A stretch of 64,000 nt of DNA from contig NC_092571.1 of assembly GCF_037975245.1 (NCBI RefSeq), positions 25,126,564 to 25,190,563 of the forward strand, written 5' to 3'. Source of the DNA: Apostichopus japonicus. Lineage: Eukaryota > Echinodermata > Holothuroidea > Aspidochirotida > Stichopodidae. Each line of letters opens with the position of its first letter. Within the stretch, counting starts at the first letter, position 1. A program made the translations under genes and the position numbers. Under the pieces are notes generated by a model, which did no database searches, had not been told where the DNA came from, and worked only from the letters and a program-made list of their open reading frames with translations. Of the stretch, positions 37,601 through 52,600 are shown piece by piece.

Positions 37601-40600
37601 GTGACAGAAATACTATAACAAAGATAGAGTGTAAATATTTCAATTTCTAGAAGATATATAGAAAGGATTGCCTGATTAAAGGCATTGAAGACTCGCCCCA
37701 AATCGCTTGCGGCCCTCTGAAAAAGTTAACTTTCTGTTGCTTGCAAGAAACGTTTTGTTTGTGTCGCTACAAAATGCAGACAGTAATGAAACGTGATACC
37801 TTGTTATCTTTAGCTGGACCTGAGATGTCCATTGCTGTATAGTTTATACACTGTGCTGTGGGTATTGACCGCAGCTGTATGTACTGACTGTACACTAGTA
37901 TTTTCTGGGATCGATGGCGGTGTGTAACACTTCTGTTACACCTCATTTAAAACTAGGTCAGATTACCGGCATTAGACTTTTCTTTTTGCGCAAGTTTTCA
38001 CACCCTTTAAGAGATGTACTCTCTGACTAGTTGATATATATCACTTTAAGTGGACATGACATGCATAAATAAAGAGAGCTAGAACTTAGTGACCACAGGG
38101 AGGTATGAAAAGGGGTTTTAATGGAATGTCCAAATATCCAGCTATAGATGAAATGTATGTTAAGTATAGTCTATAAATAGACTCATGGGGAACCGTGAAT
38201 TTACATGTGTGGGTGAAAGATCAAAATGATTGATATAAGAAGTTCTTTCTAAATTAGCGAAGCAGATAAAAAAATCACATACAAGTTAACAAGATTTGAC
38301 GGACCTACAACTGGTGAGCTTATTAGTTTGAAGTACAAAATGAGGTGACCATCAGGATAAACTAGAAGGATTTTAGCATCCACAATTGCTATTTATTGGT
38401 AAAAACCTCTTTTTCTGCTCTTGGTTTTTTGCTTTTGTTTTTTGCTTTTGTTTTTTGCTTTTGTTTTTTGCTTTCCTTTTTTGCTTATACTTGGTGAATC
38501 AGTAAGACATCCAGGGTCTTTTCTTCACAACGATATTATATTGTTATTCTGAAACCTAGTCAGTCATAAAGACAAACAGGTTTACAGGTAAGTTCCGACT
38601 AAGTCAGACTTTACATAAATATTCATAATGCGTGAAGCTGTGGAGATCATTCATGACCGGTTTTAAAAAGACCCAGCTCGACTTTTTTATGGCCATCCCC
38701 ATTAAACAGAGCATGACCTTATACATACATAATGTTATAAATTCAAGAATTTGTCCAATTGTATTCCCAAAAAGATGGAGAACTTTGTTAGCCTTAAGCC
38801 TTCACATCTGAGAATGCCAATCGAATCTGATACAGCAGAGGTGACAGACTTCCTAGTGTGAATGTTTGCATAATTCCGGAACAGACCCTAACAAAATGAT
38901 CTCGCTTGAGAGGAGGATCGAGCCTCTGTGAGCGTGAGCAAGATTGTAAGGTGAACGCCACCTGGGATCTCCCGTTACTTTCCATCGCAGGTTCTGAATA
39001 AAACTACAGACTGGAGGAGGTCTAAAAACCAGGGGCGGGGCGATGTAGTACTATTCATAACCAGCAAATTGATTTGTAAACAATCCTTGCGATCTCTCCC
39101 ACTTGTGAATAAATGCACTTTCATTTGCCTTAGATCTACCACACACTCTCAAATGGGGACGCATCAGGGTCAGGTTTATCACATCCCAAAGGATTTAAGA
39201 TTCCGATTTCCCCCGCCCTGACCTCAAACGTGAAGAAGGCTGATCCTCTTAGTCTGCCAAAACTATACAGTCAGAGGGAGGGGGCAGATGACCCCCCTGA
39301 CGGACTCAAATGGACTGCTGGCGCCCTTTTCAGCTTTTTACCACTTTTTTCTTAGTCGCGATTATTGACTTTTTTATTGCGCTCTCATCTACCTATTGAC
39401 ATTTGTCACATTTTGTTGGTGTAATTTTCTGACAAAATGCTCTAACGGCGGAACAGTCTTATATGAACTTCCGATGACACCTATTTATTCTTTGTTTATC
39501 TGCAAATTAGCAAGGTCCGGAAAGGGTCATTTCCGGCGATCTAGGGAGTATCTTTACTCAAAAAATTTCGGTACGCTCTGCGCCAACCTGTGGTGGCGCT
39601 CCACATAGATAGTGTCGAAAGCGCCGCTTCAGACTATTCTCGCCGCCTGACCAATACCTTTATCTCTGCCACTGGTCTTCGGGTGTTCAGGTGTTCGCAT
39701 AAATAGATCAGAAAAGATTTAGTTATTTGTAAGCATTGAGAGCGGTGAGTGAAATAAAATGAAATTGCAAAGAGAAAAAAGTAAAACATCAAAATCAAAA
39801 CCGATGGTGTGAAAAACCAAACCATAAAATTTATGATGAAGCAAGTCCCACCTTAATTCTCAGAAATCCAACCCTGTTAAAATTTGAGCCAGATCTTTAT
39901 GTATTACCACTGCTGCCTGTGATGCAAACTTTTATAGAGTGATTTACGACAGTAGAAAGAGAGGGTAAAAATAATTCGGCTGCTTTAACATTGCCAGTGG
40001 GTAGTTCACTTCTTCAACAGTTGATTGACTTTACTATGTATATGTTCAGAGAAGACAGTTTGTCAAAGCAGTCACTTTCTTAGAAGCCAAATGATGACAT
40101 ATTAAAATAAACATTAAAGATACCAGAAGGCCTTTCATTTGCAGTAAAATGAGATAAAATAGGGCTATGGAGCTGAATCTAGTATCGGTAACACAGCTAA
40201 TCAAGTCATCTAGAACAGATCAAGGGGGGGGGGGGGGTGATGGGGGGTACTGTTAGCTCTGCAAGGTGAAAGATAGCTGGAAGGTTAAAGGGTGTGAAGA
40301 CTCGCCCAAAAAGAAACGTCTCATGCCGGTAATCTGACCTAGTTTCGAATGAGGTGTAACAGAAGCGTAGACACCACCATCGATCCCAGAAAATACACAC
40401 ACAGCTTGCTACCGTCGGTAATTAGACACCAGTGTACAGTCAGTACATACAGCTGCGTAATACCCACAGCACAGTGTATAAACCATACAGCGATGGACAT
40501 CTCAGGTCAAGCTAAAGATAACAAGGTATCATGTTTCATTACTGTCTGCATTTTGTAGCGACAAGAGAAAAACTTCACTTGCAAGCAACGGAAAGTTAAC

Positions 40601-43600
40601 TATTTAAAGATGGGGGCATGCTGTTTGGGGCAAGTCTTCAATGCCTTTAAAGCAAGAGAACGACTGAGTTCAGCTTATAGACATATGGATCAAATCAGGG
40701 CATCATAGGACCAAGGACAGGGTAGGTTTCACTGCAAGAAATGTTACTATTATCTTACTTTACTCAGTATAATTTAAACAATCGAATATAAGTTTGCTCC
40801 AGCATTGATACACCTGATTGTTTAAACCTGTTTTTAATCCAAAAATTCCACTTTTTCCCCCCCCCCTTTCTCTCTTTGATCTTATTTTTTCCCTCATTTT
40901 TTAAGGTCAATTCCTATGAATATTTCAAATTTGCCACAATCCTGGTTCAAACATTTCACAGCTTTTCCAACCCATACATAAGAATAGATATTTCATCAGA
41001 TCACCCTCCCTAACCCCTTCCCCATTTTTGCAAACTTGAACAAATGATGTATCAAAACATTAGTATGAGTAATTATGCATATACAGTATATGTAAATTAG
41101 GCTAGTTGGGTACAGCTACAGTACCATAAATATACCTATCCCAGATGGTCATGGTATCCCCTCCCACCCCACCCTGTTATCCCATACATATTCAACACAA
41201 CAAAGATTCTTTCTTGTTTAAGACAAAGATTTCAGAGTAATTCTGCTGGAATAGAACTCCCCCCCCCCCATCTCACCCCATCCCCTATACTACACAAACA
41301 AATCAGACAAACAAATTCACAACAGATACCTTTAAATGCACCTTTAAGGATAATAGAATGCCCCAAAATAACCCATCAGAATATAAATTTACCTGATTAA
41401 TGACAGCCTGAATGTAGAAGACCTGACACAGAACCCCAAATTATCGAGGTTTAATAGCATCGTCGAGCACCAATGTTTCTTCATATCTGGTTCGAGCTAT
41501 TCACTGCCACAAAGTTAAGGGGGACCATTGAATGATGTAATGATTAAAAAAAACTCCCCCTGCAGGTCTTACTCACTATTGGCTTATGTTAACTACAGTC
41601 GTAAATTGAGTATACAAAGCCCAATTTGAATTTTTTTTTTTTACCTTTTTTAGATCAATAAATTCGGAACTATAGCGTGCTGGTGGCACTGGTCTATTTC
41701 ACATGACACCGATGCATATTTTCTATCTAAAGAATGAAGAGATTAAAGTAGTCAGTTTACGAGATGTTCCACTCGGACAGTTCGTAATTAGATATTCCCA
41801 GCTGAGGGCAAAAACAGAAACAGACAGAGAAAACTCACACAGAATGAGAGAATTACCTGGCTTTTTTTCCCTTTTCTTCTTTTACCTTGTGAACATTCGT
41901 TTTCTTTGTTCCTACCTTCGACATTTGGGACGGAAATTTTCCAAAACTTTACTCAACTCAATTAAACTTGTTGGGGAAGATAGGATATGTCAGGGTTCCT
42001 TTTGCCAACAGCTTCTGTTTAATTAAGAAGGTAAAACTTTATTGAGAAAAGATTTGAAAGGGAGTGTTATGAAACTTTACTCTTGTTCATTTGACACTGT
42101 TATTGAATATCCTCAGGATAAATCAAGTTGATCAAGCAGCTATCCAAGTTGCAAACTAATATAATGATATTAATTATACATGACAATATTTTAACCAAAT
42201 AAATTCCATCAAACTTCTTTTCTTCTTACATTAATATAATTCCTGCTTCTCATAATGCTTTTCATAATGAATTGCTTGCCACCAGTGTGTAATCTTGGTC
42301 ATGTCTTCCAGGAAGCTATTATTAAATTAGATGCCAAAAATGGAGCTTAAAACAAATGGCAATCCTAATTAGAAATGTCATGACAAAAACATTTAACATT
42401 GAACAGGATATGTACAGAGTGCCTGATACAGGTCATGATCTCTACAATTTTAGAGACTTGCTGATTTTTGGTGAAATTTCACCAAACCAAAAACTTAAAG
42501 GCATTGAAGACTCGCCCCAAACCGCATGCCACGCTCTGAAAAAGTTAACTTTCCGTTGCTTGCAAGTGAAGTTTTCTTCTTGTCGCTACAAAATGCAGAC
42601 AGTGATGAAACGTGATACCTTGTTATCTTTTATCTAGATCTGAGATGTCCATCGCTGCTATGTACACTGTGTTGTGGGTATTGACTGTAGCTGTATGTAT
42701 TGACTGTACACTAGTGTCTAATTACCGACGGTAGCAAGCTGTGTGTGTATTTTCTGGGATTGATGGTGGTGTCTAACGCTTCTGTTACACCTCAATCGAA
42801 ACTAGGTCAGATTACCGGCATGAGACATTTCTTTGTGCGCGAGTCTTCACACCCTTTAAGAACCTGTGGATGAAAATTACACTGAAGTTTTGGGTGTAAG
42901 CCTTCAGATGGAAGAAAAAGTAGAGTTAACTCATAGTGGGTCATTTAGGGGCCCAGGGCTTAAAATGTTTGTATGTTTTGTAGATTGGCTATACATAGAT
43001 TGGAGTAGATTGAAAGCGAGACAGAAGTGAAGTAAATAATTCTGAGTTTTCATTAAATCAAAAGGAATCTTTTTATGCTCCTAATGGTAGCCTTTGTGGA
43101 TTGGTCCGTTACTTGATCAGGAGGAAAGCCCCAGTGACGAATAATCATAAAATGAGGATGCCACAAGATCTTTCTTTCTTTGACGTAGTTTTTTCTGTTT
43201 CACACAGAAACAGCAAATGGATTTGAACTGTGTGATGATAAAACTCAGTTAATTATCTACGCCTAATCATTGTCACATGTCATATAAGTGGTTAGCATGA
43301 CTGATGGAATTATTTCCTTTCAAAATACCAAAGCCAGGATACACTGGTCACATGAAGGCAGTAATACACTGTATAATATGTCATATACAATTAAAACATA
43401 TCATACCATGGTATGATATGACACCATACCATGATACGATCTGATATGATATCAAACCATGCCATACCATAACATACCACACCATACAAAACCATAACAT
43501 AACATCACATAATATACCATATCATACCATACTATATCATACCACACCATAACATCACATAACATACCACCCCAAACCATACCATATCATTCCATACCAT

Positions 43601-46600
43601 AACATGCAAAATCATAACATAACATCACATAATATACCATACCATAACATCACATAACATACCACCCCAAACCATACCATATCATACCACACCACACCAT
43701 ACCACACCATAACAAAACATCACATAATATACCAAACCATATCATACCATACTATACCACACCACACCATACCATAACATCACATAACATACCACACCAA
43801 ACCATAACATACCATACCATAAAATATAGAAGTTTCTTCAACAAAGCAAAGAAAATAAAAGTTCTTAGAAAATGAGACATAATGACTGATGAAACATCTA
43901 TTTCTTGAAATGGGAACGGGCGAGATTGCAATCATGCAAACAAAGGGAACCCGTGTAGATTGCTTTTATCTTTAATTCTCCCAATTCAAAAGTAATTTTT
44001 AGTATGTCCACCATTAATGGTGTTCTCTATTAAACTCAACTTACCTACACAAGGTTTTCACAAACAGATTTAAAGCATATTTTTCAAAAACAGAGGAAAG
44101 TGTGCAATTACCTTTCAAATGCTCAAGCTGCCTACCACATTGACTTTCCAATTTCAGGAAATGTGTTTGTTTGACAGAAAATGATACTTTATCATACTGC
44201 AATATTTTAAGATAAATAATTGCTTTTACATGCTGAAATTTTTCAAATTCTGTAAAGCACTTAATAGAAAGGTATACATGATAGGAGTGCTCCTTTAAAT
44301 GTCATTTTCTGCATTTGGCTAACCAAACCTACAAAGTGTAAGGCCCATTTCTCTGAATAATAAACTTGTATTCGCTAATAACTTTGTTCTTTTAGTTTGT
44401 TTGTTTTTTACCAAAAGAGTGGTTAATCGGCAGACAATTAATGAATTGAATTGAATCCCCAACATTTGATTAATCACCCAGGCGAAACTTTTTAGGATAG
44501 TAGAAGTGTTCTAGTAACCTCGAGTGACCTCCATCGACCCCCAAATCACCTCATCATTGTCGGAGAATATTAGGTTAATAATAATTACAAAGAGGTTCAG
44601 CAAAGAGACGTCATTTGTCGAAAGAATTTTGAGCAAAAAAAAAACCAACAAATGAAGAACTTATCAATAGTGCAGTTAGTATAGAGCTTGTTCTGTTTGG
44701 AAATTATTTTTACAAAGACTATATGTTTAATAACATCCTTCTGGTTCTGAAATTTTGTGTTTACAAAAATTAGGTTAAAAATGAGAAACCTTCCTTTAGC
44801 TATGGTAAAATTGATTTTAAGAATTTTTATCTAAAAGAAAAGTTTATGTATAAAACTAATTGTAAGCAACATGCTTTTGATATCAGATGGCATAAATGGA
44901 AATCTTTATTTGAAGTTTAATGATTTATTTGTTGTTGTTGATAATATTGACTAATGATCATAATGTATATGTTATTATGAATTGTACATTGTTTGGACTC
45001 TTGATGGAATGATCATAAAAAAAAACTAAAAAAAAAAACTTGAAACTTAGTTCCATATTTTAGAGGTAATAAAACACTCATATAGGAATGTTTAATAGAA
45101 AGCTTGACTGCTCATCATCCTCTGGCCCAAGGCTTGACTGATCAAGCAATTTTTTTTTGAAAAATGAAATAAATGCTGCCATTTCAACGACACCATATGA
45201 ATGCTGATTTCACTGGCTTGGATGTCAGTTTTACTGTTGTATTTAATGTTGTCTTTCGAGTGTCTCTTAACTCATTTGACGAGATAAACTGTTTGCAGGA
45301 TTGCTGTTAGGCTGGGATCTATTTTTGCAAAAAACAAACAATTTTTGATCTTCATTTGCAAAAATAAAATAATCCTCCTCTTTGACCAATGCATTTCAAT
45401 CTGTATCTGTCGACAAATTCCAAACCTGCGTTTGTTTTTCTGAATTCTTCAAGATACAAATTACTTTTAACACAAAAATATTTGGACGATTTTGTTCAGT
45501 ATGCAAGGTCTTAAAACTGTATAAAAATTTTGAATCAAAAGCACTGATTTTTAACTTCCAATGTTGACTACATTTGAGTTCACCTCAAATGGTAATTTAT
45601 ATGAAGCATGTATCCAAAACATATCCTCTATGCCAAGCTCAACTTATTGCAATTTCTTGTCTGGGAGTGCTGATACAGATCTGTCAAAAGCTCAAAATTT
45701 AATCTAAACTGTATCAGGAAATTCCCTTCTCATATATTTCTTGTTGACTAAATGCCACTATTGTTTGTAAACTGGTATTTCTTATTATACACATGAACTT
45801 CCTGATGATGTCCCTAGTGGACACATAAACGTGATAAAATGTTCAAAGAAAATAGTCAGAAATCTGACTTAATACTAACCTTTCATTTCAGGTCAAGTTT
45901 GGCTAAAGGTCATTTACAGAAATGTTTATGGGCCCTTGTGTATGATAAACTATAAAGTATATCCTGCTCTATACTAAAATTAAATTTGTAGACGTTGAAA
46001 TGGTGTATTCTGAGGCATATCTAGGCTATAAATCAATGTAGGTTTATAATTAGGTCTACATGCAAGAGTTTGAACTAATAACTACTATTAATTGTTTAAA
46101 AACTTTCAAAGAAAATAATCAGAAATCTGACTTAATACTAACCTTTCATTTCAGGTCAAGTTTTGGCTAAAGGTCATTTACAGACATGTAGAAATGTCTA
46201 TGGGCCCTTGTGTATCATAAACTATCAAGTATATACTGCTCAATACTAACATTAAAATTGTAGAGGTGGAAATGGTGTATTCTGAGGCATATTTAGGCTA
46301 TAAATCATATATAGGTTTATAATTAGGTCTACATGCAAGAGTCAACTAATAACTACTTTTATTTTTTTTGGTTGGGGGAAGGGGATCTACACCCCCACAC
46401 CCCCTCCCTCCCCACCCCTAAATCAAGGTCTAAAGGCCTGGTCACACTGCAGCGATATTTTATCGGAATACGGTCCAAATTTTCCGATTTTAGGCCGAAG
46501 AGTGAGGTTTGTGGTAGTGAATGTAATGAATGCAGTGGAATATTCGAATACCTACTCCAAATCTGAGGGGTTCTGGAACGGACTACATTATGAAGTGACG

Positions 46601-49600
46601 TCACATCGAAAAACGATAAAAATCGGAAGAGAAATCGGATAGCTATCCGATAAAAGGAAACGGAGTCAATATCAAAAGTTAGGAGAGGGCTATTCCACAT
46701 CGGAATGGCTCAACATATAGCAAACCAGGTCCTTTATCACTGTGGCTAGAAGACCCGAACGAAAAACTGGCTGTTTCGATTCCTCTGGGAAAATCGGATA
46801 GTATTCCGATAAAAAATTGGTATAGTGTGACCGGGCCTTTAGGCTAAAGTTAAAGGGCATGAGTACCCAATAATGCTGCACAGGAAATTTTTTCTTGAAA
46901 GATCTAGAGGAGTTGACTGTGAACCCTTATGCTGTGAATTGTAAGGAATATTAGGAATCCTACTTTTCATGGTCATCAGTAATTTCCAAAACTTTGAAGC
47001 CCCCCCCCCCTGGATACGCGCCTATTTATATGGTTAAAATGTTCACTAGGAATCATACTTAATGTTTATCAGTATTGTGTTTTAAAAATGTTAACTATCC
47101 TTAAAGGTGCTTGTGTGCTGTCTGAGATCCTCAAAATTATTACCCACTGTTAAAAAATTTGAGCATGAATGAGGGGAAAAAAAGAAGGTTAGATTTCCTA
47201 GCATATTTGGAGGCAATTCAGATAAGAAAAAACTTTAATGCTCAACTCACATCCAGCCAGTCTTAAGTAAGCCCTTTACATCCCTGTACACAAAACAAAA
47301 TCCTTGATAGAGGTGATGATTCATTAACCTATAAATAAATATCACTTCTGATACTCGACCAGCTTACCAGCACAGATTGCAGCAATTAGGCCATTTCTCT
47401 CTTCCTGGGCTTGCAGTATCTTTTTTACTTCATTAGACTGCAAAAGAGAAAAAAAGGCCAAACAATATGGAAATAGGAAATATGGCACTAGAAGAAAATA
47501 TGTCATTTACAAGACAAGATAAAAACAAATGATAGCCCCAGATCTGTGATCGTGTTATCATCTTATAATACATTATTAGTTGAAGGTTCATCATTCTTTA
47601 CTTACAAAGTTCTCATCTATACATAGCTAAGGTAACTTCAAAGAAATGTGTGTGATTTATCCATGGCAAATGCTTTTGAATATATTGACTACTTGGCATG
47701 TGATGTATTTTGAGAGGTTTTCCTCTGCTTTGTGAAAGATATAACTACCAAGTGTTTTGGCATTTTAATAGCAGAATGAAGTACGTCATTGTGAAAAGTT
47801 TGTTTCAGATTAATTTTCAAGTCACGAAAACTTACAATTTGAACATAAATTAGGGCAAGTACTGTTTAGATTTTTAATCAGTTTGCTTGTTCACTGAAAA
47901 GGTTTGCACAATTTGGGAAACGAAAGATGTCTCATTGTGGTGATGCGAATTAGTCAATGTTGACTAGACTTGTGGCATGAGTACAACTGCATGGGTACAA
48001 CTGCATTAGTACAATTCCCTTTGGTATAATTACTATTACAAGTAAATGCTCTACACCCGAATAAGAGTGCTTAACATTGCCTTAGAATCTGCTCTAGTTT
48101 TCCAAAATGCCCCGAGTATGAGTACAAGTACGATCCACAAAATTACACATGTACGAATACAGGCAATTATGCTGGAAATATTTATGAGTCTGGTGTTGAG
48201 TACCTATTAGTACTGGTAAAAGATTTTTAGATAATTGCCAGTCTCTAAGTTTTTCTTTGTATGATCATCTGTTTATCGAAATTGAACCACAATAATAATT
48301 TATATCATCCAAGTATTCTGTTTAAATACGGATATATGTAGTTTTCCAGTTTGTATAGTTACCTTGCCAAGATTACTGAAGCATTCATGTATGCTATTAC
48401 GGATACATTAAATCATAACTTCATCGCAAGACAAGAACCAACTTAAATGTCAGTTTTAGTATCCTTATTTACTCAACAAACAATTCTTATTTGATAAAGC
48501 ACTTGCCAAGTTGAGGGCATGCTATTCCCAATCCTCAATGTTTACGCTTTCGATCTTGAAGGTCTAAATGATGTAAAGTGAGGCTTTAGTTTCTCCATTC
48601 ACTATATCAGGAGCGAGCACTGAGGCGTGTAGATTGTATTATGAAAAATCATTCCCACCCAGCATTTGTGCATTTCAATGTCCTTCCCTCAGGAAATAGA
48701 TTACTAGCTTTTAGAGGTTCGAAGCGTTTTACCAACAGTTTTTATCTATCTGCAGTGAAGATTTTCAATGCGCATCATAGTCGCTAACTTATTTATCACT
48801 CCCTGTATCTTATGTCTTATTTGTTCTGAATTCTGTTTTATTTGATTTAGCGCTCTGTTTTTGTCATAAAAGTATACATTTTATGGTTCATGCCGTACAT
48901 ATTTCTCATCATTCGTACTTTTTTACATCGTCACTTTTATCAAAATGTTTTTATACTATTGTCGATAGCCTACCGGTATTTATTACTTATGCAATATTAC
49001 TTTTTATATGTGTTTCATCGTTATGCGTTTCAAATTCATGTCTGTTTAAGAGCTCTTGTGTTTGAACAATTTCCATTGTATTTTTAGGCATATGGCTGAA
49101 TAAATCATCCATCTATCTAGTTTCTTTTAGTTTAATTTAATACAATTTCTTGCTTCGATTTGCTCCAGATGCTGGTGCTGGATGCGAGACTAGTTTCATC
49201 TCAGAATAGTTCTGCGTGCTTTGTGTTGACATCATTGTCACACATGACTTTATGATATAACAAAATTATTACTTTATGGGCTAGCAATGCCCAAGCCAGT
49301 TTTAATATTGACTAATGTCACTCCAGATGTTCACTGTAAGAACTTGTTGCTGAATGTTTTGCAATTTGTTACAATTTATTTCTTATCTTTTGTATGAATC
49401 TGTAGACTGCCATGCACTTCAGGCCGTATCACAACACTATTAAGATGATCTTAACATTTTGACAAAACATCATGACAAAATCCACAATGTTAATGAGATG
49501 CAAGTTTAAAACATTCTCATCATTATAATGCAAATGAAAATATTTACCTCGGCCAAGTTCTTGGCTCCCAAACCACCTCCAGGCATGATAACCACATCAT

Positions 49601-52600
49601 AAGGAGCCTAATATAGCGTTGAGAGAAGCAGAAATAGCAAAATGAAAACAACAAAATGTTCAGCCCATGAGTTCAACATGAGTTTATAGTACCTCTCAAG
49701 AGACCGTCACTGGCTTACTGTCAGTGTCAACAACCATTGAGTTATAGTCAAGTTTCATGAGTTCATTTCCTGTACTACATGGTATTCTTACATTTAGACT
49801 TTACCGGTGAAATGTTGACCTTAAGAAATAGATACTGAGAAACAACTTTCTTCTGTCCTCTCTTGTAAATCTTAGAAAGGCATGACAAAATTCTAAACGT
49901 ATTAAAATCGTACTTACTTTACTATGTGAATGATGGCAGGACAATTTAACTTGTGACAAAGTATCAAACATTCTTACACAAAGTAAGGGTGTAGCTAGAC
50001 TTCCCTATCTTCTGTTAAAAGACATTTTCAGGACAAATAGAGGGTTTGTGGTGAGAGGGTGAGGGGGGGGGGAGTTTGTGAGAGAGAAGAAAGGACACTC
50101 ATTCCCAATGATGCCTGTTACTCAGGGGCGGCGATTTGTTTCAAATATTGGGGGGACATTTGCTTGAGTGCAGGCGCGTAGCAATTTTCATCCCCAAAAT
50201 TGTTCGCGTGCTTCGTGATATATTGTATATATATATATACTAGTATATATATATGGTTACTGGTTGCTACAGTCCTAGTTTCCTTTTTTATCGGCAAACC
50301 AAATTTCATAACGAATGCGGTCCGTCTAGCTAATGCATTTCGGTGAAAGTCTATGACGTTTTTTGGTGATATTCAGTAACGAATTGTGACGCGGTTAGAC
50401 AGGCGCGTAGAGAGGAAATTGCCAAGGGAGGGGCGAAGCTTGTAGGCAAACTATCTAAGCGTAGCGCCACCATGAGTTGGCACGAAGCGTAAAAGAAAAG
50501 TTTGGCCGAAAATGCCTCCCCTGTCCCCCTCATGATCGCCGCCCATGCTGTTACTTATACCAACTCTTATCTTCTTACATTTTTTAAGGCATCTTCAAGA
50601 CTTTTATCAGGTTTAATCACCACATTTCGACTGCAGGTAACAGGATCGGGGCCAAACAAACCAGCAACAGTGACATCGACCTGAAAACCAAAAGGTAAAT
50701 AATTAATTATTTCTGAAGTGTTTTAAAACAGCAAATAGCAATATATACATGCTGGTAATATGATCATTATAAAACATATTACTATCACCAACATTTATAA
50801 TAATAAGCCAGTTAAGAAAAGGAACTTAGAAATGAGCATTACTGTTGTATTATGACATATAATACCTTTGATTGTTACAAGTAATTGTTATTTAAGACTG
50901 CTGCCCTCTACTCTTAAGAACAGTATGTTTGTTTGGGTGTGCTGTTAGTGACTGCTAACTTCTACCTTATTATATTGAGATGACAACAAAACGAGATAGA
51001 AAGCAGAATTACACATGGTATTAAACATCTTTTGTAAGAAGAGAAAAGATAATACTTCAATTACCATGAATACCTGGGCAGAAAAATTGAGCCAAGTGAG
51101 CAACTGTCTTCCCTTTTCCAGAATGGCCTTTGCCTCCATCAAATGTTCAAACAGTTGCTAGCATACGAATGATGCCTTTCACAAATAGATTAACATTCTT
51201 TCATATCGAGTCCCATTTTATTTTTTTCCAATAATTTTATTACATAATAAAAGACATGAAATTATTGAAGCAACCAAATATACACATGTATCTAAAGAGC
51301 ACAACAATCAAACAATGCAAGTAATGATCTACGAAGCTTAAAATTGACATTACACGTTTGAAGTCCCTGGGAAAAAGCAATTAAATTTTAAGGAAAAACT
51401 GGAAATTAAATGAAAAAGTAAAGAGCATAACAGACGGGTTTCCTTTCAAAGAATGGATTCTATGCACAAAGACAAATTTCTCATACATGTGCGTAAATAC
51501 TGAAGCCCTGTGATGTGATGTCCATCCATGCTTGTAACGATTATCATTTGGAGGATTGGGTTTATGTTTTAAATGCCATTTTCTCTCCACCTGTAATTCC
51601 ATGATATATGGCTATGGAACATTTTCTGGATTAGTTGCGATAAATACGGCAAACCACTGGACTATATCTTTTTAACACCAAATTGCTTTTTCCTGTTGGT
51701 TTTAAAAACTGCAAATGATCTAACTACATCATATCAGGCTTTCTCTAGCCACAAAAAAATATCATTTGCCATGAACTGAGGATTTTACAGTTAATATTTT
51801 ATAAAGAAATAACATGTGTGTAACTTCTCTGGGTAGTATTTTGAAAACATTTGACCAAACATGTAAAGAGAAAACTGGTAACACTAATTTCTAGGCATCC
51901 AATCATATAGCAGAATGTTATGCTATAAATTAATAATATTGTCTTACACATGGTTAAAATTCTTTTATCTGTTTATAGCCATTTCTGAAGGAGACTGATC
52001 ATTGGAGACTGAATTTAAGTGTAATTTATCAAATGGATAAAACAAAAGGAGTTAGGCAGTTTCTCTCCAGCCATGACACTTAACAAAATGTTTTGAGTTG
52101 ACTCTCCAATAAGGTTTGAATCCAACTGTATTTTTCCATCCCTCTAGAGCAAGATTTTGAAGAAAAAAATTCAGCAATTTATAGCATCTCTGTTGTTTCA
52201 TTATAAGGACTTGTTGCTATGGCTCTGAATTAAGAAACAGTAAAGTAAGAACTCATACACTGTTTACATGTGACAGTGGCAATGTTAGGGTAACAAGGTT
52301 AGGGTCAATAGACACCTCTATACTTCTGGTTACTGATTCTAAATTAGTACCACTCATATTTCTTCCCAACTTGCTGAGATTTTGACCAAGTGAGTTCTTT
52401 GCTTCTAAAGGCCAACTGTTACGGCAGTTTGGTTAAATAGGCCCAAGATTGGTACATAGCCTAATGGGATGTAGTAGTCTCGTAGATGTGGTAAGAAGTG
52501 GTTTCAATACTTAACATTAAGGCCTAATTTAAGACTAGTACCTAGGCATATACACATCAGGCCTGGTAATACTAGTAAATAGTAATACAGTTACATTACT

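Larger units (their letters stand above)
32305..47367 (-). other. PARK7: PARK7 intron 4 (15.06 kb)
   Basis: The largest intron. It holds three SINEs (32.5-34.4 kb), a hAT-like MITE (36083), three TTAA MITEs, an old hAT-like copy (39250), the pentanucleotide array (43.4 kb), a 263-bp tandem duplication (45.8 kb) and the taaaggcctgg MITE (46431). No nested gene was recognised. Frames at 34539-34766 and 41703-42026 have no family resemblance. Confidence 0.93.

Noticed and set aside
41703-42026. A 107-codon plus-strand frame in PARK7 intron 4
   Set aside because: It has poly-Phe low-complexity sequence, no family resemblance, and sits inside an intron among repeats.
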